Source of the DNA: Syntrophales bacterium
GTDB taxonomy: Bacteria; Desulfobacterota; Syntrophia; Syntrophales; UBA8958
Assembly (NCBI GenBank): GCA_026417625.1
Contig: JAOACW010000001.1
Coordinates: 255,542 to 308,097, forward strand
DNA: 52,556 bases
Reading direction: 5' to 3'
Shown here: positions 8,345-20,058 of the stretch, in pieces
Position numbering within the stretch: position 1 is the first letter of the stretch
Layout: each line of letters begins with the position of its first letter
Notes under the pieces: model-generated
Database searches by the model: none
Told to the model about the DNA's origin: nothing
What the model saw: only the letters and a program-made list of their open reading frames with translations
Program-made: the position numbers and the translations under genes

Positions 8345-9502
8345 ATGATACAGCCTTTTACGTTCACGGGAGCAAAAAAAATTATTTTTGGTGCGGGGAA
8401 ACTCAATGACTTACCCCTTTGCCTTGAAGAGCTAAACTCTTCCCGTCCCTTCATAGTTATAGACCCTGCCATTTGCGCCATTGGGATAAAAGAAAAGATC
8501 CAAGATATTTTTAGTGCCACTGGTAAAAATGTTCTCTTTTTTGAAGACGTAGCTCCTGAACCAACAGTAGCAAAGACTGATGAAGCTGCTAAAATCGCCG
8601 CTGAAGCAAATATCGACGCTGTGGTTGGTATTGGCGGAGGTAGTGCCATGGACATGGCAAAGGCTATAGCTGTTCTTTTACCTCATAAAGCTAAATCAGA
8701 AGAATTCTTAGGCATGGACAAGGTTCCGGGACCGGGTTTACCCACAGTAATGGTGCCCACCACGGCGGGAACGGGAAGTGAAGTCACATTCACAGCAGTA
8801 TTTCTTATCCCAGAGCTGAAAAAAAAAGCTGGTATCAATAGCCCCTATCTGTATCCCCACATTGCGTTGTTAGATCCCACATTAACTCTCACCTTACCAC
8901 CTATAATAACGGCAACCACAGGTATTGACGCCCTATCGCATGCGATAGAATCATACACATCCATAAATGCATCACCCATGAGCGAACTGTTCTCCCTCAA
9001 AGCCATCGAATTAATATCACAAAACCTCCGTACAGCAGTCCACAATGGTAGCAATATAGAAGCGCGGTCGCGTATGCTACTCGGAAGTTTGTACGCTGGT
9101 TTGGGACTGGCGAATGCAGGAGTAACTGCTGTCCATGCCCTCTCCTATCCTCTAGGAGGTCGCTATGGGATATCTCATGGTTTGGCTAATACCCTCCTTT
9201 TGCCCCATGTAATGGCTTTCAATCTACCGGGGGCAATGGAAAAGTTCGCTCAAATTGCAACAGTAATGGGAGAAATCACGGATAACTTACCTATGAGAGA
9301 AGCAGCCCAACTTGCCGTAGAATCAATACAAAATCTAATTAAAGACTGCGGCTTAAACCTTACCCTGGAAGATCTTCAAATACCTGAGGAGGATTTTGAA
9401 GTCCTCGCAAAAGAAGCACTTACCGTAGCGAGACCACTTAGTAACAACCCACGGAAGGTAGACATAGAAGACGCAATAGATATCTATCGCGCCGCATGGT
9501 AA
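8345..9502 (+). CDS. kdnB: Iron-containing alcohol dehydrogenase, probable Kdo 8-oxidase (KdnB-like)
   Basis: A group III Fe-dependent alcohol dehydrogenase of 385 residues. The NAD(P)-binding loop is GIGGGSAMD (95-103) and PTTAGTGSE lies at 138-146. The probable metal ligands D195, H199, H264 and H278 sit in DALSHA, VHALSYPLGG and SHGLAN. The family is broad and sequence alone does not give the substrate. The context does: the next gene is a KdnA-like aminotransferase and then come hldD and kdsB. In Shewanella, KdnB oxidises the C8 hydroxyl of Kdo so that KdnA can aminate it. AAAGGAGA precedes the ATG. Confidence 0.78.
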   Translation: MIQPFTFTGAKKIIFGAGKLNDLPLCLEELNSSRPFIVIDPAICAIGIKEKIQDIFSATGKNVLFFEDVAPEPTVAKTDEAAKIAAEANIDAVVGIGGGSAMDMAKAIAVLLPHKAKSEEFLGMDKVPGPGLPTVMVPTTAGTGSEVTFTAVFLIPELKKKAGINSPYLYPHIALLDPTLTLTLPPIITATTGIDALSHAIESYTSINASPMSELFSLKAIELISQNLRTAVHNGSNIEARSRMLLGSLYAGLGLANAGVTAVHALSYPLGGRYGISHGLANTLLLPHVMAFNLPGAMEKFAQIATVMGEITDNLPMREAAQLAVESIQNLIKDCGLNLTLEDLQIPEEDFEVLAKEALTVARPLSNNPRKVDIEDAIDIYRAAW

Positions 9503-9555
9503 AATTCCAACCCACATAAAACATACATAAAGCTACCCTCAGGAGGTAAGAAAAA

Positions 9556-10758
9556 ATGCCTGGAATGGAACTCATTGGCCAAGAAGAAATCAAAGAAATT
9601 ATGGAAGTTATGGAAACGGGTGTACTTATGCGCTACGGTTTCGAGAAGGAGCGAAAAGGTATATTCAAGGTCCGACAGTTCGAGGAAGAATTCTGCCGCT
9701 ATATGGGCTGCAAATATGCTTTAGGAGTCACATCTGGCACAGCAGCCTTAAAAGTTGCCCTCACTGCTCTAGATGTGGGACCCGGTGATGAGGTCATATG
9801 CCCTGCTTTTACCTTCGTGGCTACATATGAGGCGGTTCTCGAGGTAGGGGCTATTCCCGTGATGGCCGATATTGATGATACGCTGTGTCTCGACCCCGAT
9901 GAGATCCTCCGGAAGATAACCCCTTACACAAAAGCCGTTATACCCGTCCACATGTGTGGCGCTTCTGCGGACATAAAGCGCATTGTGGACGTAGCAAAAA
10001 GACTGTACCTCTACGTGCTCGAGGACAATGCTCAGGCTGCGGGGGGGAGCTTCGAAGGCAAAAAATTGGGCACTTTTGGGGATATGGGAATTTTCAGTTT
10101 TGACTCATTCAAAACCATCACCACTGGTGAAGGGGGCATGGTCATTACAGACGACGAAACACTGTACAAAAGGGCAGACTGGTACCACGACCACGGCCAT
10201 GACCATGATCCGCGGGTAAGTAGGGCCCAAGAAAAACACCCTATATTGGGATTCAACTTTAGAATGAACGAGCTGCAGGGTGCTCTAGGTCTCGCTCAGC
10301 TTAGAAAACTGGATACTATCATAGCTACACAGCGGCGCAACAAAGCCATCTTAAAGGAGATATTTTCAAATATAAAAGGAGTGGGCTTCCGTCGCCTCGC
10401 CGATCCTGAGGGAGATACTGCAACACATCTGGCATTCAATCTGCCTGACGCTACATCAGCGGAACGTCTACAAAGTACACTCAAAGAACACGGAGTAGAA
10501 ACGATAATCTTCAAGAAAAACAACTGGCATTACGTTCCAAACTGGGATCATCTACTTTCGTGGGCAACTGCAAATTCCAAAAAATACCCCTTTACAGATC
10601 CTTCCTATCGCGGTCGAGTGGAGTACAGCATAAGGGACATTCCTAAAGCAGAAGATCTTCTCGGTAGAACACTGTTTCTCCCCATTCCTTTAAAACTCAC
10701 TGAAGAAAGAATCGAACAGATACAAAAAGCAGTAAACAAAGCATCTTTGGAGATCTAA
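9556..10758 (+). CDS. kdnA: 8-amino-3,8-dideoxy-manno-octulosonate transaminase (KdnA-like)
   Basis: A PLP-dependent DegT/DnrJ/EryC1 aminotransferase of 400 residues. It shows SGTAALKVAL, the cofactor-stacking LEDNAQAAGG with D157, and the Schiff-base lysine K186 in FDSFKTITTGEGG. Beyond the superfamily it matches my memory of Shewanella KdnA in the MPG start, IDDTLCLDPD, DHGHDHDP, GFNFRMNELQGALGLAQLRKLD and DPEGD. The reaction would be glutamate-dependent amination of 8-oxo-Kdo to 8-amino-Kdo (Kdo8N), an outer-membrane sugar. A strong AGGAGG site precedes the ATG, and hldD follows after 5 bases. Confidence 0.85.
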   Translation: MPGMELIGQEEIKEIMEVMETGVLMRYGFEKERKGIFKVRQFEEEFCRYMGCKYALGVTSGTAALKVALTALDVGPGDEVICPAFTFVATYEAVLEVGAIPVMADIDDTLCLDPDEILRKITPYTKAVIPVHMCGASADIKRIVDVAKRLYLYVLEDNAQAAGGSFEGKKLGTFGDMGIFSFDSFKTITTGEGGMVITDDETLYKRADWYHDHGHDHDPRVSRAQEKHPILGFNFRMNELQGALGLAQLRKLDTIIATQRRNKAILKEIFSNIKGVGFRRLADPEGDTATHLAFNLPDATSAERLQSTLKEHGVETIIFKKNNWHYVPNWDHLLSWATANSKKYPFTDPSYRGRVEYSIRDIPKAEDLLGRTLFLPIPLKLTEERIEQIQKAVNKASLEI

Positions 10759-10763
10759 CGGAT

Positions 10764-11735
10764 ATGATTGTCGTAACAGGGGGGGCAGGTTTTATCGGCA
10801 GTGCTTTACTGTGGAAACTGAATAGTGAAGGCATTGAGAACATCATTATAATAGATCGCCTCGGCACTTCAGAAAAGTGGAAAAACATCGTCAAACGTCG
10901 CTTCGTTGACTACATTCACAAAGACGATTTCATACGCATGATATACAACGACCAGGTTCCATTCACCGTCAGAGCCATCGTGCATCTGGGAGCCTGCTCA
11001 TCTACGACAGAAAGAGATGCAGACTACCTCTGGCGGAACAATTATCTGTACTCTTGCCGTATATGCGAGTGGGCGGTCCAAAACGGCATACCATTTATAT
11101 ATGCTAGTTCTGCCGCGACATACGGCGATGGTACCTTTGGATTCTCTGACGATGATAACATAACAATACAACTCAAACCCGTGAACATGTACGGATACTC
11201 AAAACAACTCTTCGATCTCTGGATCCTAAAGCGAAGCCTGCAAAATTTCGTAGTTGGACTAAAGTTCTTCAACGTATTTGGCCCCAATGAATACCACAAG
11301 GGCGAAATGCGTTCCATGGTCCATAAGGCATTCGAACAAATAACAAAAGAAGGGAAGGTTCGCCTCTTTAAATCCTACAGGGTGGGATACGGCAACGGTG
11401 AACAAAAGAGGGATTTTATTTACGTAAAGGACTGCGTGGAGGTCATATGGTGGTTTTTGCAAAACAGGGAGATTAAAGGCATCTTTAACGTTGGAACAGG
11501 AAAGGCAAGAACATGGAACGACCTGGCAAAAGCGGTGTTCAGCAGTATGGGTTTGCCTGTGAACATCGAATACATAGATATGCCTCCCGCTTTGGAAAAA
11601 CAGTATCAGTACTTCACAGAAGCAAATATGAGCAAGCTTATAAATGCCGGATTTCACATAAACTTCCACAGTTTGGAAGACGCCATAAATGACTACGTAA
11701 AGGGTTACCTAATGGGCAATGATCCCTATCTGTGA
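10764..11735 (+). CDS. hldD: ADP-L-glycero-D-manno-heptose 6-epimerase
   Basis: A short-chain dehydrogenase-type epimerase that converts ADP-D-glycero-manno-heptose to the L-glycero form used in the lipopolysaccharide inner core. The Rossmann motif is TGGAGFIGS (5-13). HKDDF, HLGACSSTTE, YASSAATYGDG and the catalytic Y143-x3-K147 (YGYSK) are all present, as is the heptose-epimerase FNVFGPNEYHKGEMRSM segment. At 323 residues it is the usual size. It lies between the Kdo8N genes and kdsB, so the whole block serves lipopolysaccharide core sugars. Confidence 0.95.
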   Translation: MIVVTGGAGFIGSALLWKLNSEGIENIIIIDRLGTSEKWKNIVKRRFVDYIHKDDFIRMIYNDQVPFTVRAIVHLGACSSTTERDADYLWRNNYLYSCRICEWAVQNGIPFIYASSAATYGDGTFGFSDDDNITIQLKPVNMYGYSKQLFDLWILKRSLQNFVVGLKFFNVFGPNEYHKGEMRSMVHKAFEQITKEGKVRLFKSYRVGYGNGEQKRDFIYVKDCVEVIWWFLQNREIKGIFNVGTGKARTWNDLAKAVFSSMGLPVNIEYIDMPPALEKQYQYFTEANMSKLINAGFHINFHSLEDAINDYVKGYLMGNDPYL

Positions 11736-11741
11736 GGGAAA

Positions 11742-12479
11742 ATGAAAAAAGTCGCTGTAATACCTTCCCGTTTGGCATCTACCCGATTTCCCGGTAAACC
11801 CCTTGCTCTGTTAAAAGGGAAACCTATAATACAACATGTGTACGAGAGGGCCACAAGTTCACCACTTATAGATTACACAGTGGTAGCCACCGATAGCAAA
11901 GAGATCTTTGAAACGGTTAGGAGGTTCGGTGGAGAAGTGGTTATGACAGCAACCGATCATCGCTCCGGTACTGACAGAGTAAATGAAGCTGCCACCATAC
12001 TTAATCTATCTGATTACGATATCGTAGTGAATATCCAGGGTGATCAACCAACGTTCGAACCAAAACATATAGAAGAAGTTGTGATGCCTCTTATGGAAGA
12101 CGATAAGTTACTCATGACAACCCTAGTTTACAAGATCACAAACAAAGAAGATGTAGAAAACCCTAATATCGTTAAAGCGGTCCTTACAAACAGAAATTTT
12201 GCCCTGTACTTCAGTAGATCCCCTATACCGTACATCCGCGAAAAAAATCTCCCGTACAACTATTACAAACATCATGGAATCTACGCTTACAGGCGCTATT
12301 TTCTGAGAATCTTTTCAAATTTACCCACAGGTGTTTTAGAAAGACTAGAATCATTAGAACAGTTGAGAGCCCTTGAATACGGATATCCCATAAAAGTTGT
12401 AGAATCAGCGTATGACTCCATCGAGATTGACACTAAAGAAGACCTGGAAAGGCTAAGCTACATCCTAGAAAACTCGTGA
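11742..12479 (+). CDS. kdsB: 3-deoxy-manno-octulosonate cytidylyltransferase (CMP-Kdo or CMP-Kdo8N synthetase)
   Basis: Activates Kdo with CTP to CMP-Kdo for lipid A core assembly in the cytosol. The nucleotide-binding start is IPSRLASTRFPGKPL, then HRSGTDRV and NIQGDQP, all diagnostic. The length is 245 residues. In organisms with KdnA/KdnB the neighbouring KdsB works on 8-amino-Kdo instead of Kdo; this is likely here from context but not provable from the motifs. It starts 6 bases after hldD and overlaps rsmG by 4 bases. Confidence 0.95.
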   Translation: MKKVAVIPSRLASTRFPGKPLALLKGKPIIQHVYERATSSPLIDYTVVATDSKEIFETVRRFGGEVVMTATDHRSGTDRVNEAATILNLSDYDIVVNIQGDQPTFEPKHIEEVVMPLMEDDKLLMTTLVYKITNKEDVENPNIVKAVLTNRNFALYFSRSPIPYIREKNLPYNYYKHHGIYAYRRYFLRIFSNLPTGVLERLESLEQLRALEYGYPIKVVESAYDSIEIDTKEDLERLSYILENS

Positions 12480-13168
12480 ACAAATTTAACGTTCCAAATA
12501 ACTTAATGGAAAATACCCTTAACCGAGCATTCACCCATGCACTGAAAACAATTGACATAGAGATACAAAAAGAAGAACTTTCCCTTTTCGCGAAGTACTA
12601 CGAGCTGCTCATAAAGTGGAACGAAAAAATGAACCTAATCTCATACAAAACACCCGACGAGATAATCCTTATTCATTTTGTTGATTGCATCATCCCTCTT
12701 ACATACCTGGATCGCAAACCTCAAAAAATTTTAGACATAGGATCAGGCCAAGGTCTTCCTGCCATCCCAATGAAGATACTGCGTAAGAACTGGTCATTCA
12801 CCCTACTTGAGTCCTCGAGAAAAAAGGTGTCTTTCCTGACGGAAGTAATAAGAATTTTGGATCTCAATGCCATTGTCGTAATCAGGGAAAGAGCAGAAAC
12901 AATGTTAAAAGACCCGACCATGAAAGATCATTACGATGGCATTACCTCTCGGGCTACATTTAAACTCCCCCTATACGTTGGGATAGCCGAGTACTTTGTA
13001 CGTAAAGGCGGGTGGATTTTGGCCATGAAGGGAAACCTAAAGGGTGATGAATTGGAAGAAACAAAAAAAACTCTAGAAAAAACAAATATTTACATAGAAA
13101 AAACCCTCACATACAACCACCCTGTGACTGGGTCAAACCGTGCACTGCTTTTATTAAAAAAGCAATAA
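12476..13168 (+). CDS. rsmG: 16S rRNA (guanine527-N7) methyltransferase
   Basis: An S-adenosylmethionine methyltransferase that modifies G527 of 16S rRNA. The SAM-binding loop is LDIGSGQGLPAIPM, followed by LLESSRKKVSFL, and SRATFKLP stands at the usual substrate position. The upstream YYELLIKWNEKMNLIS is a family signature. The length is 230 residues. The GTG start at 12476 overlaps the kdsB stop (GTGA); a later ATG at about 12506 is possible. It stands just left of parA-parB-dnaA, a common place for rsmG beside a replication origin. Confidence 0.93.
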   Translation: MNKFNVPNNLMENTLNRAFTHALKTIDIEIQKEELSLFAKYYELLIKWNEKMNLISYKTPDEIILIHFVDCIIPLTYLDRKPQKILDIGSGQGLPAIPMKILRKNWSFTLLESSRKKVSFLTEVIRILDLNAIVVIRERAETMLKDPTMKDHYDGITSRATFKLPLYVGIAEYFVRKGGWILAMKGNLKGDELEETKKTLEKTNIYIEKTLTYNHPVTGSNRALLLLKKQ

Positions 13169-13276
13169 AATCAACAATTTGTACACGTAAAAACTAGCAG
13201 ATACATCTTCCAAAAATATACCTTTTATGATAGTGTCCCATAGGGTTAATTTTTAGCTGATAGAACTAAAGCAAGT

Positions 13277-14053
13277 ATGAAGGGAACTATTGCTATAGCC
13301 AACCAGAAGGGCGGCGTGGGTAAAACAACAACAGCAATAAACTTGGCGGCTTGTATTGCATCTACTGAGAGGAAAACTCTACTCATAGATTGCGACGCCC
13401 AGGGTAATGCCACAACTGGTCTGGGTGTGGAGAAAAGCGTTGTTGAAAAAAAGAATCTTTACCACGCCCTTATAGGCGAGGCGTCACTGGAAGATGTTAT
13501 TATACCTACATGTGTCCCACACCTCTCCCTCGTGCCGGCTGACAGGAACCTCATAGGAGTGGAAGTGGAATTCGTATCCCTGGAAGATAGAGAGTGTAAA
13601 TTGAGAAAAATTTTACAAGATGTGATCTCTCTTTACGACTTTATCTTTATCGATTGTCCACCCTCATTGGGTTTTTTAACAGTAAATGCTCTGGTGGCAG
13701 CTGATCACTATATTGTACCTTTACAATGTGAGTATTTTGCAATGGAAGGTTTAGTTCATCTTCTGAACACAGTTAGACTGGTACGCACGCGTCTCAACCC
13801 TAAATTGAACCTAGCGGGAATTCTACTCACGATGTTCGACTCCCGGAACCTTCTATCGCATAAGGTTAGTACAGAAGTGCGCCGCTACTTTGGTGAGCAA
13901 GTATTCAAAACTGTGATACCGAGGAATGTAAGACTGTCGGAGTGCCCAAGTCACGGTTTACCGATCATACTCTACGATATCCGATCCCGGGGTGCTATTG
14001 CCTATATGGAACTCGCACAAGAAATACTAAGCAAAAACGGGAGGTTGAAATGA
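13277..14053 (+). CDS. parA: Chromosome partitioning ATPase ParA/Soj
   Basis: A deviant-Walker ATPase that moves the ParB-parS origin complex during chromosome segregation. The motif KGGVGKTT (11-18), LLIDCDAQGNATTGLG and FIFIDCPPSLGFLT are typical. The C-terminal half carries the ParA-type DNA-binding segment RLSECPSHGLPIILYD. The length of 258 residues fits chromosomal Soj. The gene overlaps parB by 4 bases (ATGA). A 108-base gap before it holds no obvious ribosome site; the start is supported mainly by family alignment. Confidence 0.94.
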   Translation: MKGTIAIANQKGGVGKTTTAINLAACIASTERKTLLIDCDAQGNATTGLGVEKSVVEKKNLYHALIGEASLEDVIIPTCVPHLSLVPADRNLIGVEVEFVSLEDRECKLRKILQDVISLYDFIFIDCPPSLGFLTVNALVAADHYIVPLQCEYFAMEGLVHLLNTVRLVRTRLNPKLNLAGILLTMFDSRNLLSHKVSTEVRRYFGEQVFKTVIPRNVRLSECPSHGLPIILYDIRSRGAIAYMELAQEILSKNGRLK

Positions 14054-14910
14054 AATCCAGGGCGGCTCTTGGGAGAGGTTTAAGCGCCCTTTTTCCAGAT
14101 TTAGAGAGAGATACTGTAATAAAAAACACCCCTATAATATGCGGTATCGAAGAACTAACCCCCAATCCCTTCCAATCTAGAAAGACCTTCCGCAAAAACG
14201 AGATTAGGGAACTCGCAGATTCAATTAGAAAAAACGGAATCATCCAGCCGATTGTTGTGCGGAAAAGGGAGAAGGGATACGAAATAATAGCAGGGGAAAG
14301 GAGATGGAGAGCAGCGCAGGAGGTAGGTTTAAAGGAAGTCCCTGTTATTATAAGAGAAGCTACGGATAGTGAAGTAGCTGTTCTCTCTCTAGTTGAGAAT
14401 CTACAAAGGGAGGCCCTAAATCCCATTGAAGAAGCGGAGGCCCTACTGCAACTGCACAGGGTTTTTGGTTTATCACACGAGGAGATCGCCCAAATTGTAG
14501 GCAAAGATCGCTCAACAGTTGCCAACACGTTACGCCTTGTGAAACTACCTGAGGATGTAAAAAGCATCCTCTTGGAAGGAAAAATAACAAGTGGACATGC
14601 CCGAACAATCCTCTCCCTTGAAGATCCCAACGACCAAATTAATCTAGCCCATATGATCGTCGAACGATCCCTGAGTGTTAGGGAATGTGAGCGTCTAATA
14701 CATGTATGGAAAAAAAAGAGAGAAAAAACTTCTAAAAAGAAAGACCCATATGATGATAATTTGGAAAAGAGACTATCGGAACATTTGAAAACAAGGGTAA
14801 AGGTTGTTAGAAAAAAAAGAGGAGGATGTATAGAGATCCTTTATTCATCGGAGGAAGATCTGATGCGTTTGGCAGACATACTCCTATTTCCAGAGACAAA
14901 AAAGAAATAG
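14050..14910 (+). CDS. parB: Chromosome partitioning protein ParB/Spo0J
   Basis: A 286-residue CTP-dependent DNA clamp that loads at parS sites. The start chosen is the ATG in the ATGA overlap with parA, giving the standard N-terminus with GRGLSALFPD. A frame open further upstream is not used. Motifs are LTPNPFQSRK, the ParB box AGERRWRAAQ, ENLQREALNPIEEA, the helix-turn-helix LSHEEIAQIVGKDRSTVAN and GHARTILSLED. The C-terminal dimer domain follows a lysine-rich linker. No parS site matching the usual palindrome was found by eye in the window. Confidence 0.94.
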   Translation: MKSRAALGRGLSALFPDLERDTVIKNTPIICGIEELTPNPFQSRKTFRKNEIRELADSIRKNGIIQPIVVRKREKGYEIIAGERRWRAAQEVGLKEVPVIIREATDSEVAVLSLVENLQREALNPIEEAEALLQLHRVFGLSHEEIAQIVGKDRSTVANTLRLVKLPEDVKSILLEGKITSGHARTILSLEDPNDQINLAHMIVERSLSVRECERLIHVWKKKREKTSKKKDPYDDNLEKRLSEHLKTRVKVVRKKRGGCIEILYSSEEDLMRLADILLFPETKKK

Positions 14911-14946
14911 CTCCAAAGTAAAATTTATAAACAGTTGTTGAAAACT

Positions 14947-16311
14947 ATGTTGACAAACAGTGGAGATCTGAATACAGTTTGGAACCAAGCTCTCGAAATT
15001 ATTAAGGAAAATTTAAACAGTTCCAATTTTGAGACATGGATTAAACCTATACGCTGTATTTTCATAGGTGATGGTATAGCTCGACTTGCAGTACCTAATC
15101 GTTTTTTTAAGGATTGGATAGTTGACCACTATCTGTCCCTTATTCAGGATACACTCTGTGAGGTTATGGGGGAGGACATCTCTGTAATTTTGGAGATAGT
15201 ACAGAGTGAAAATTACAAGAGAAACCTCAATTCCGAAGGTAAAGACAGAGATTTCTCAAGGTCGGAGAGAGTAAAGCGTCCATCCCACAATCTGAACTCT
15301 AATTACAGTTTTGAAAGGTTTGTCGTCGGCCCCTCAAACCAGTTTGCTCATGCGGCGGCGCTTGCCGTAGCAGAGAACCCAGCAAAAACGTACAATCCGC
15401 TTTTTATATACGGAGGTGTGGGTCTAGGTAAAACGCATCTCCTCAACGCCATTGGTTTGCGTGCACTTTCCCTCTATCCTGACTTCAATGTGGTATACAT
15501 ATCAGCCGAGGCGTTCATGAACGAAATGATTACCTGTATTAGATACGACAAAATGCAGCACTTCAGAGATAAGTACAGAAATATAGAATACTTACTTATC
15601 GACGATATTCAATTTATCGCTGGTAAAGAAAGAACGCAGGAAGAGTTCTTCCATACCTTTAACTCCCTTCACGATTCTGGGAAACAGATAGTGGTAACGT
15701 GTGATAAATTTCCAAAAGATATACCAAATCTTGAGAGTAGGCTGCGATCTCGCTTCGAGTGGGGTTTAATAGCTGACATTCAACCCCCAGAGACAGAAAC
15801 GAAAATAGCCATCATCAAAAAAAAGGCCCAGGAAAATAACGTTGATATACCGGATAATGTGGCGTATTACATCGCCTCACACACAGAATCCAATATAAGG
15901 GAAATCGAAGGTTTCCTTTTGAGGATAATGGCTTATGCATCTTTAAAAAGGAGAGAAATCGATATTGACCTTGTTAAGGAAGTTCTCAAACACGTAATTC
16001 GTCACCACGTTAAAGAGGAAATCACTGTGGAAGAAATAGTACGAATTGTGGCTTCAAAAATGGGTGTGAGGTTAACCGACATCAGGTCACCAAAAAAGAA
16101 CAAAAACATCGTGCTTTCTCGCCAGATCGCCATGTATCTCAGCCGAAAATTGACCGACGCTTCATTTCCAGATATCGGGGAAAAAATTGGAGGGAGAGAC
16201 CACTCCACAGTAATTCATGCTTGTAATAAAGTGGAAAAGCTCATGGAAGAGGATATCAAAATAAGAAAAGTGGTTGGAGAACTAGAAGAAATAATAAAGA
16301 ACAAAAAATAA
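14947..16311 (+). CDS. dnaA: Chromosomal replication initiator protein DnaA
   Basis: The AAA+ initiator that binds DnaA boxes and opens oriC. The domains are an N-terminal helicase-loading domain (SSNFETWIKPI), a short linker, an AAA+ core with Walker A GGVGLGKTH (about 156-164), Walker B LLIDDIQFIAGK, and a C-terminal DNA-binding domain ending in the signature GGRDHSTVIHACNKV. The ATG at 14947 is taken as the start; in-frame TTG codons at 14935 and 14938 are alternatives and no option has a clear ribosome site. The length is 454 residues from this start. DnaA boxes follow the gene. Confidence 0.95.
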   Translation: MLTNSGDLNTVWNQALEIIKENLNSSNFETWIKPIRCIFIGDGIARLAVPNRFFKDWIVDHYLSLIQDTLCEVMGEDISVILEIVQSENYKRNLNSEGKDRDFSRSERVKRPSHNLNSNYSFERFVVGPSNQFAHAAALAVAENPAKTYNPLFIYGGVGLGKTHLLNAIGLRALSLYPDFNVVYISAEAFMNEMITCIRYDKMQHFRDKYRNIEYLLIDDIQFIAGKERTQEEFFHTFNSLHDSGKQIVVTCDKFPKDIPNLESRLRSRFEWGLIADIQPPETETKIAIIKKKAQENNVDIPDNVAYYIASHTESNIREIEGFLLRIMAYASLKRREIDIDLVKEVLKHVIRHHVKEEITVEEIVRIVASKMGVRLTDIRSPKKNKNIVLSRQIAMYLSRKLTDASFPDIGEKIGGRDHSTVIHACNKVEKLMEEDIKIRKVVGELEEIIKNKK

Positions 16312-16315
16312 GAAG

Positions 16316-16399
16316 TTATCAACATCAATTCTAACAATTGTTTTCCACACATGTGCTGGAATTCATAGTGTTTTTGGAAAATTTCACGAGTTATCCACA
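16316..16399 (+). promoter_or_regulatory. DnaA-box cluster, candidate oriC (dnaA-dnaN intergenic)
   Basis: The 136 bases between dnaA and dnaN hold three same-direction DnaA-box-like 9-mers: TTATCAACA (16316-16324, one mismatch), TTTTCCACA (16341-16349, one mismatch) and a perfect TTATCCACA (16391-16399). The rest is A/T-rich, mainly 16371-16430. The strand-bias change nearby (see findings) supports an origin in this area. The exact unwinding element is not resolved, and the sites may also regulate dnaN. Confidence 0.75.
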
Positions 16400-16447
16400 A
16401 TCACTATTACTTTGACTAATACTTTATAACTATGGGAGGCCTTTTGT

Positions 16448-20007
<3,560 letters not shown>

Positions 20008-20058
20008 TTAGCTTAATCGTAGATACTGTATAACTTTTAAAAAAATCGAGGATGGGAG

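Noticed and set aside
13169-13276. Alternative oriC or parS in the rsmG-parA gap
   Set aside because: The gap is A/T-rich but holds no DnaA box and no parS palindrome; the dnaA-dnaN gap is better supported.
13942-14049. N-terminal extension of parB
   Set aside because: It lies within parA in another frame; the ATG at 14050 in the ATGA overlap gives the normal ParB start.
13995-14630. 211-residue open frame opposite parB
   Set aside because: It is a shadow of parB; parB has full family motifs and correct coupling to parA.
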